Shown piece by piece: positions 6,826 through 7,560 of a stretch of DNA of 7,560 bases. The stretch spans positions 1-7,560 of the forward strand of contig CAVKHY010000105.1 of assembly GCA_963656345.1 (NCBI GenBank). Reading direction: 5' to 3'. The position numbers and the translations under genes are program-made. Each line of letters opens with the position of its first letter. The stretch's first letter is position 1. Under the pieces are notes generated by a model. That model searched no databases. It saw nothing but the letters and a program-made list of their open reading frames with translations, and was not told the DNA's origin. The stretch comes from CAKUFA01 sp963656345. GTDB taxonomy: Bacteria; Bacillota; Clostridia; Christensenellales; Aristaeellaceae.

Positions 6826-7464
6826 TTAAGCAAGATAACGACCCTGTACGGTTCGGTTTTCCGTGGGCAGCAAGGCGAAGCCTAAATACCGACGCACCAG
6901 CGGTGTCACCAGCAGTGTCAGTACCATGGTGGTCAGGATATCCACACCGCCGCGGATAAAGTGATCCAGGGTCAATTCCGTGCCGCCCAGATAGATATAG
7001 GTAATGTTCACAATCTCGTACAGCAGGGTGTTCATGCCGGCGCACAGGGCGGAACGGAGATACACGTTGCCGTTTCGGGCAGACTTGTTCAGGCTGCGCT
7101 CAGTTTCCAGACGCTTGTCGCTTTTGTCTGCAAAGAAGACACTGCAAAAGGCGGCGGCAATGGGGTAGAGCAGCAGGTTCATGTAGGTAATAGGGGGCTT
7201 GGTGATTTCCAGAATAATGCCGAAGATGCCGCCTGTCCAGTAGGCGCGCAGCCTGCCGTAGCACACGGTGATGATGCCGGTAACGGCAAAGAGCAGGCTG
7301 GGGGTCACACCGCCGATTTTCACATAAGGCATGACGCAGCTTTGAATCAGGTAGCTGAGTAAAATGACCAGAAAATAGCGAAGCAGCCGCCGCAGGGCAC
7401 GGAAGATTTCCATCAGGTACCGTCCGAAGCTGCGAAGGTGCTCGCCGAAGGATTTGCGTGCCAC
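6826..7464 (-). CDS. mreD: MreD, rod shape-determining membrane protein
   Basis: MreD is an integral membrane protein of the elongation complex that works with MreC to link MreB filaments to RodA and PBP2. The 212-residue product has a basic, Arg/Lys-rich cytoplasmic N-terminus (about 1-30), then five or six hydrophobic segments (about 31-45, 52-70, 77-88, 95-112, 137-158 and 173-191). Between the middle segments is a polar, charged loop (113-132). MreD is weakly conserved, so the call rests on this topology, family-like segments such as VTPSLLFAVTGII and ITYMNLLLYPIAAAF, and position between MreC and PBP2. I place the start at GTG 7464, one base after the mreC stop, with AGGAGG 9 bases upstream; an in-frame ATG at 7482 would overlap mreC and consume that ribosome site. 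It is somewhat longer than typical MreD (about 165-180) because of the N-terminus. It ends with TAA. Confidence 0.85.
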   Translation of the reverse strand: MARKSFGEHLRSFGRYLMEIFRALRRLLRYFLVILLSYLIQSCVMPYVKIGGVTPSLLFAVTGIITVCYGRLRAYWTGGIFGIILEITKPPITYMNLLLYPIAAAFCSVFFADKSDKRLETERSLNKSARNGNVYLRSALCAGMNTLLYEIVNITYIYLGGTELTLDHFIRGGVDILTTMVLTLLVTPLVRRYLGFALLPTENRTVQGRYLA

Positions 7465-7465
7465 C

Positions 7466-7560
7466 TTACTCGTCCTCCTCATAGGTCATATCCCCGGGAT
7501 TCAGGGTGATATAGGGGGTGGGAGAGGGCGTAGGCGAAGCGGTGGGGGTTGCCGTAGGGC
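7466..7560 (-). CDS. mreC: C-terminal tail of probable MreC (N-terminus outside the window)
   Basis: Only the last 31 codons or so are present. They encode a low-complexity Pro/Thr/Ser/Ala tail (PTATPTASPTPSPTP), then YITLNPGDM and an acidic end (TYEEDE) before TAA at 7468-7466. No MreC core domain is visible, so the name comes from position one base upstream of mreD and from the fact that clostridial MreC proteins often end in proline/threonine-rich extracytoplasmic tails. MreC is a bitopic protein that binds PBP2 and activates wall synthesis. Its last codons contain the ribosome binding site of mreD. Confidence 0.65.
   Translation of the reverse strand, partial: PTATPTASPTPSPTPYITLNPGDMTYEEDE

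Noticed and set aside
6124..6885. A 253-codon plus-strand frame covering the mreD-mrdA gap
   Set aside because: It is antisense to the start of mrdA, runs through the gap hairpins into the end of mreD, and shows no protein-like domain.
6683..7045. A 120-codon minus-strand frame overlapping the end of mreD and the gap
   Set aside because: It is a shifted frame of mreD with His/Arg/Pro-rich composition and no membrane segments. Its gap portion (24 codons from an ATG at 6757) lacks a good ribosome site.
1..7560. CRISPR arrays, tRNA or rRNA genes, toxin-antitoxin pairs
   Set aside because: No regularly spaced direct repeats, cloverleaf patterns or small paired ORFs with ribosome sites were seen on either strand.

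Overview
The window looks like chromosomal DNA of a low-to-moderate-GC Gram-positive anaerobe of the class Clostridia, probably an Oscillospirales/Ruminococcaceae-type gut bacterium. This rests on the gene order mreC-mreD-PBP2-minD-rodA, strong AGGAGG-type ribosome binding sites combined with TTG and GTG starts, a base composition that looks GC-rich by eye, and firmicute-type multidomain serine recombinases. The taxonomic call is inference; no 16S or other marker is present. All genes lie on the minus strand, so the window reads from right to left.

Right and central part (7560 to 1923): a cell-elongation (rod system) operon. It runs from the C-terminal tail of a probable MreC, through MreD, then a 264-base non-coding gap with several hairpins, then a long class B transpeptidase (PBP2/MrdA), MinD, and the SEDS glycosyltransferase RodA. 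It closes at a 17-bp perfect stem terminator. Spacing is tight: mreC and mreD are 1 base apart, mrdA and minD 15 bases apart, and minD and rodA overlap by 11 bases. RodA polymerises glycan strands from lipid II, PBP2 cross-links them, MreC/MreD tie this pair to the MreB scaffold, and MinD is a membrane-binding ATPase of division-site placement. MinD has no adjacent MinC or MinE, which are its usual partners and common members of this cluster in Clostridia.

Left part (1922 to 1): a different kind of DNA. Two serine recombinase genes sit in tandem with an ATGA stop/start overlap. The first is interrupted by one in-frame TGA at a position where the second has a conserved Trp codon. The second is open to the window edge and continues beyond it. 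This is most simply the end of an integrated mobile element lying just downstream of the rodA terminator.

I did not find an unprecedented multi-gene system. The points most worth checking are the single-codon interruption of the first recombinase, the orphan minD, the insertion of about 90 residues in the PBP2 transpeptidase domain, and the structured gap before PBP2.
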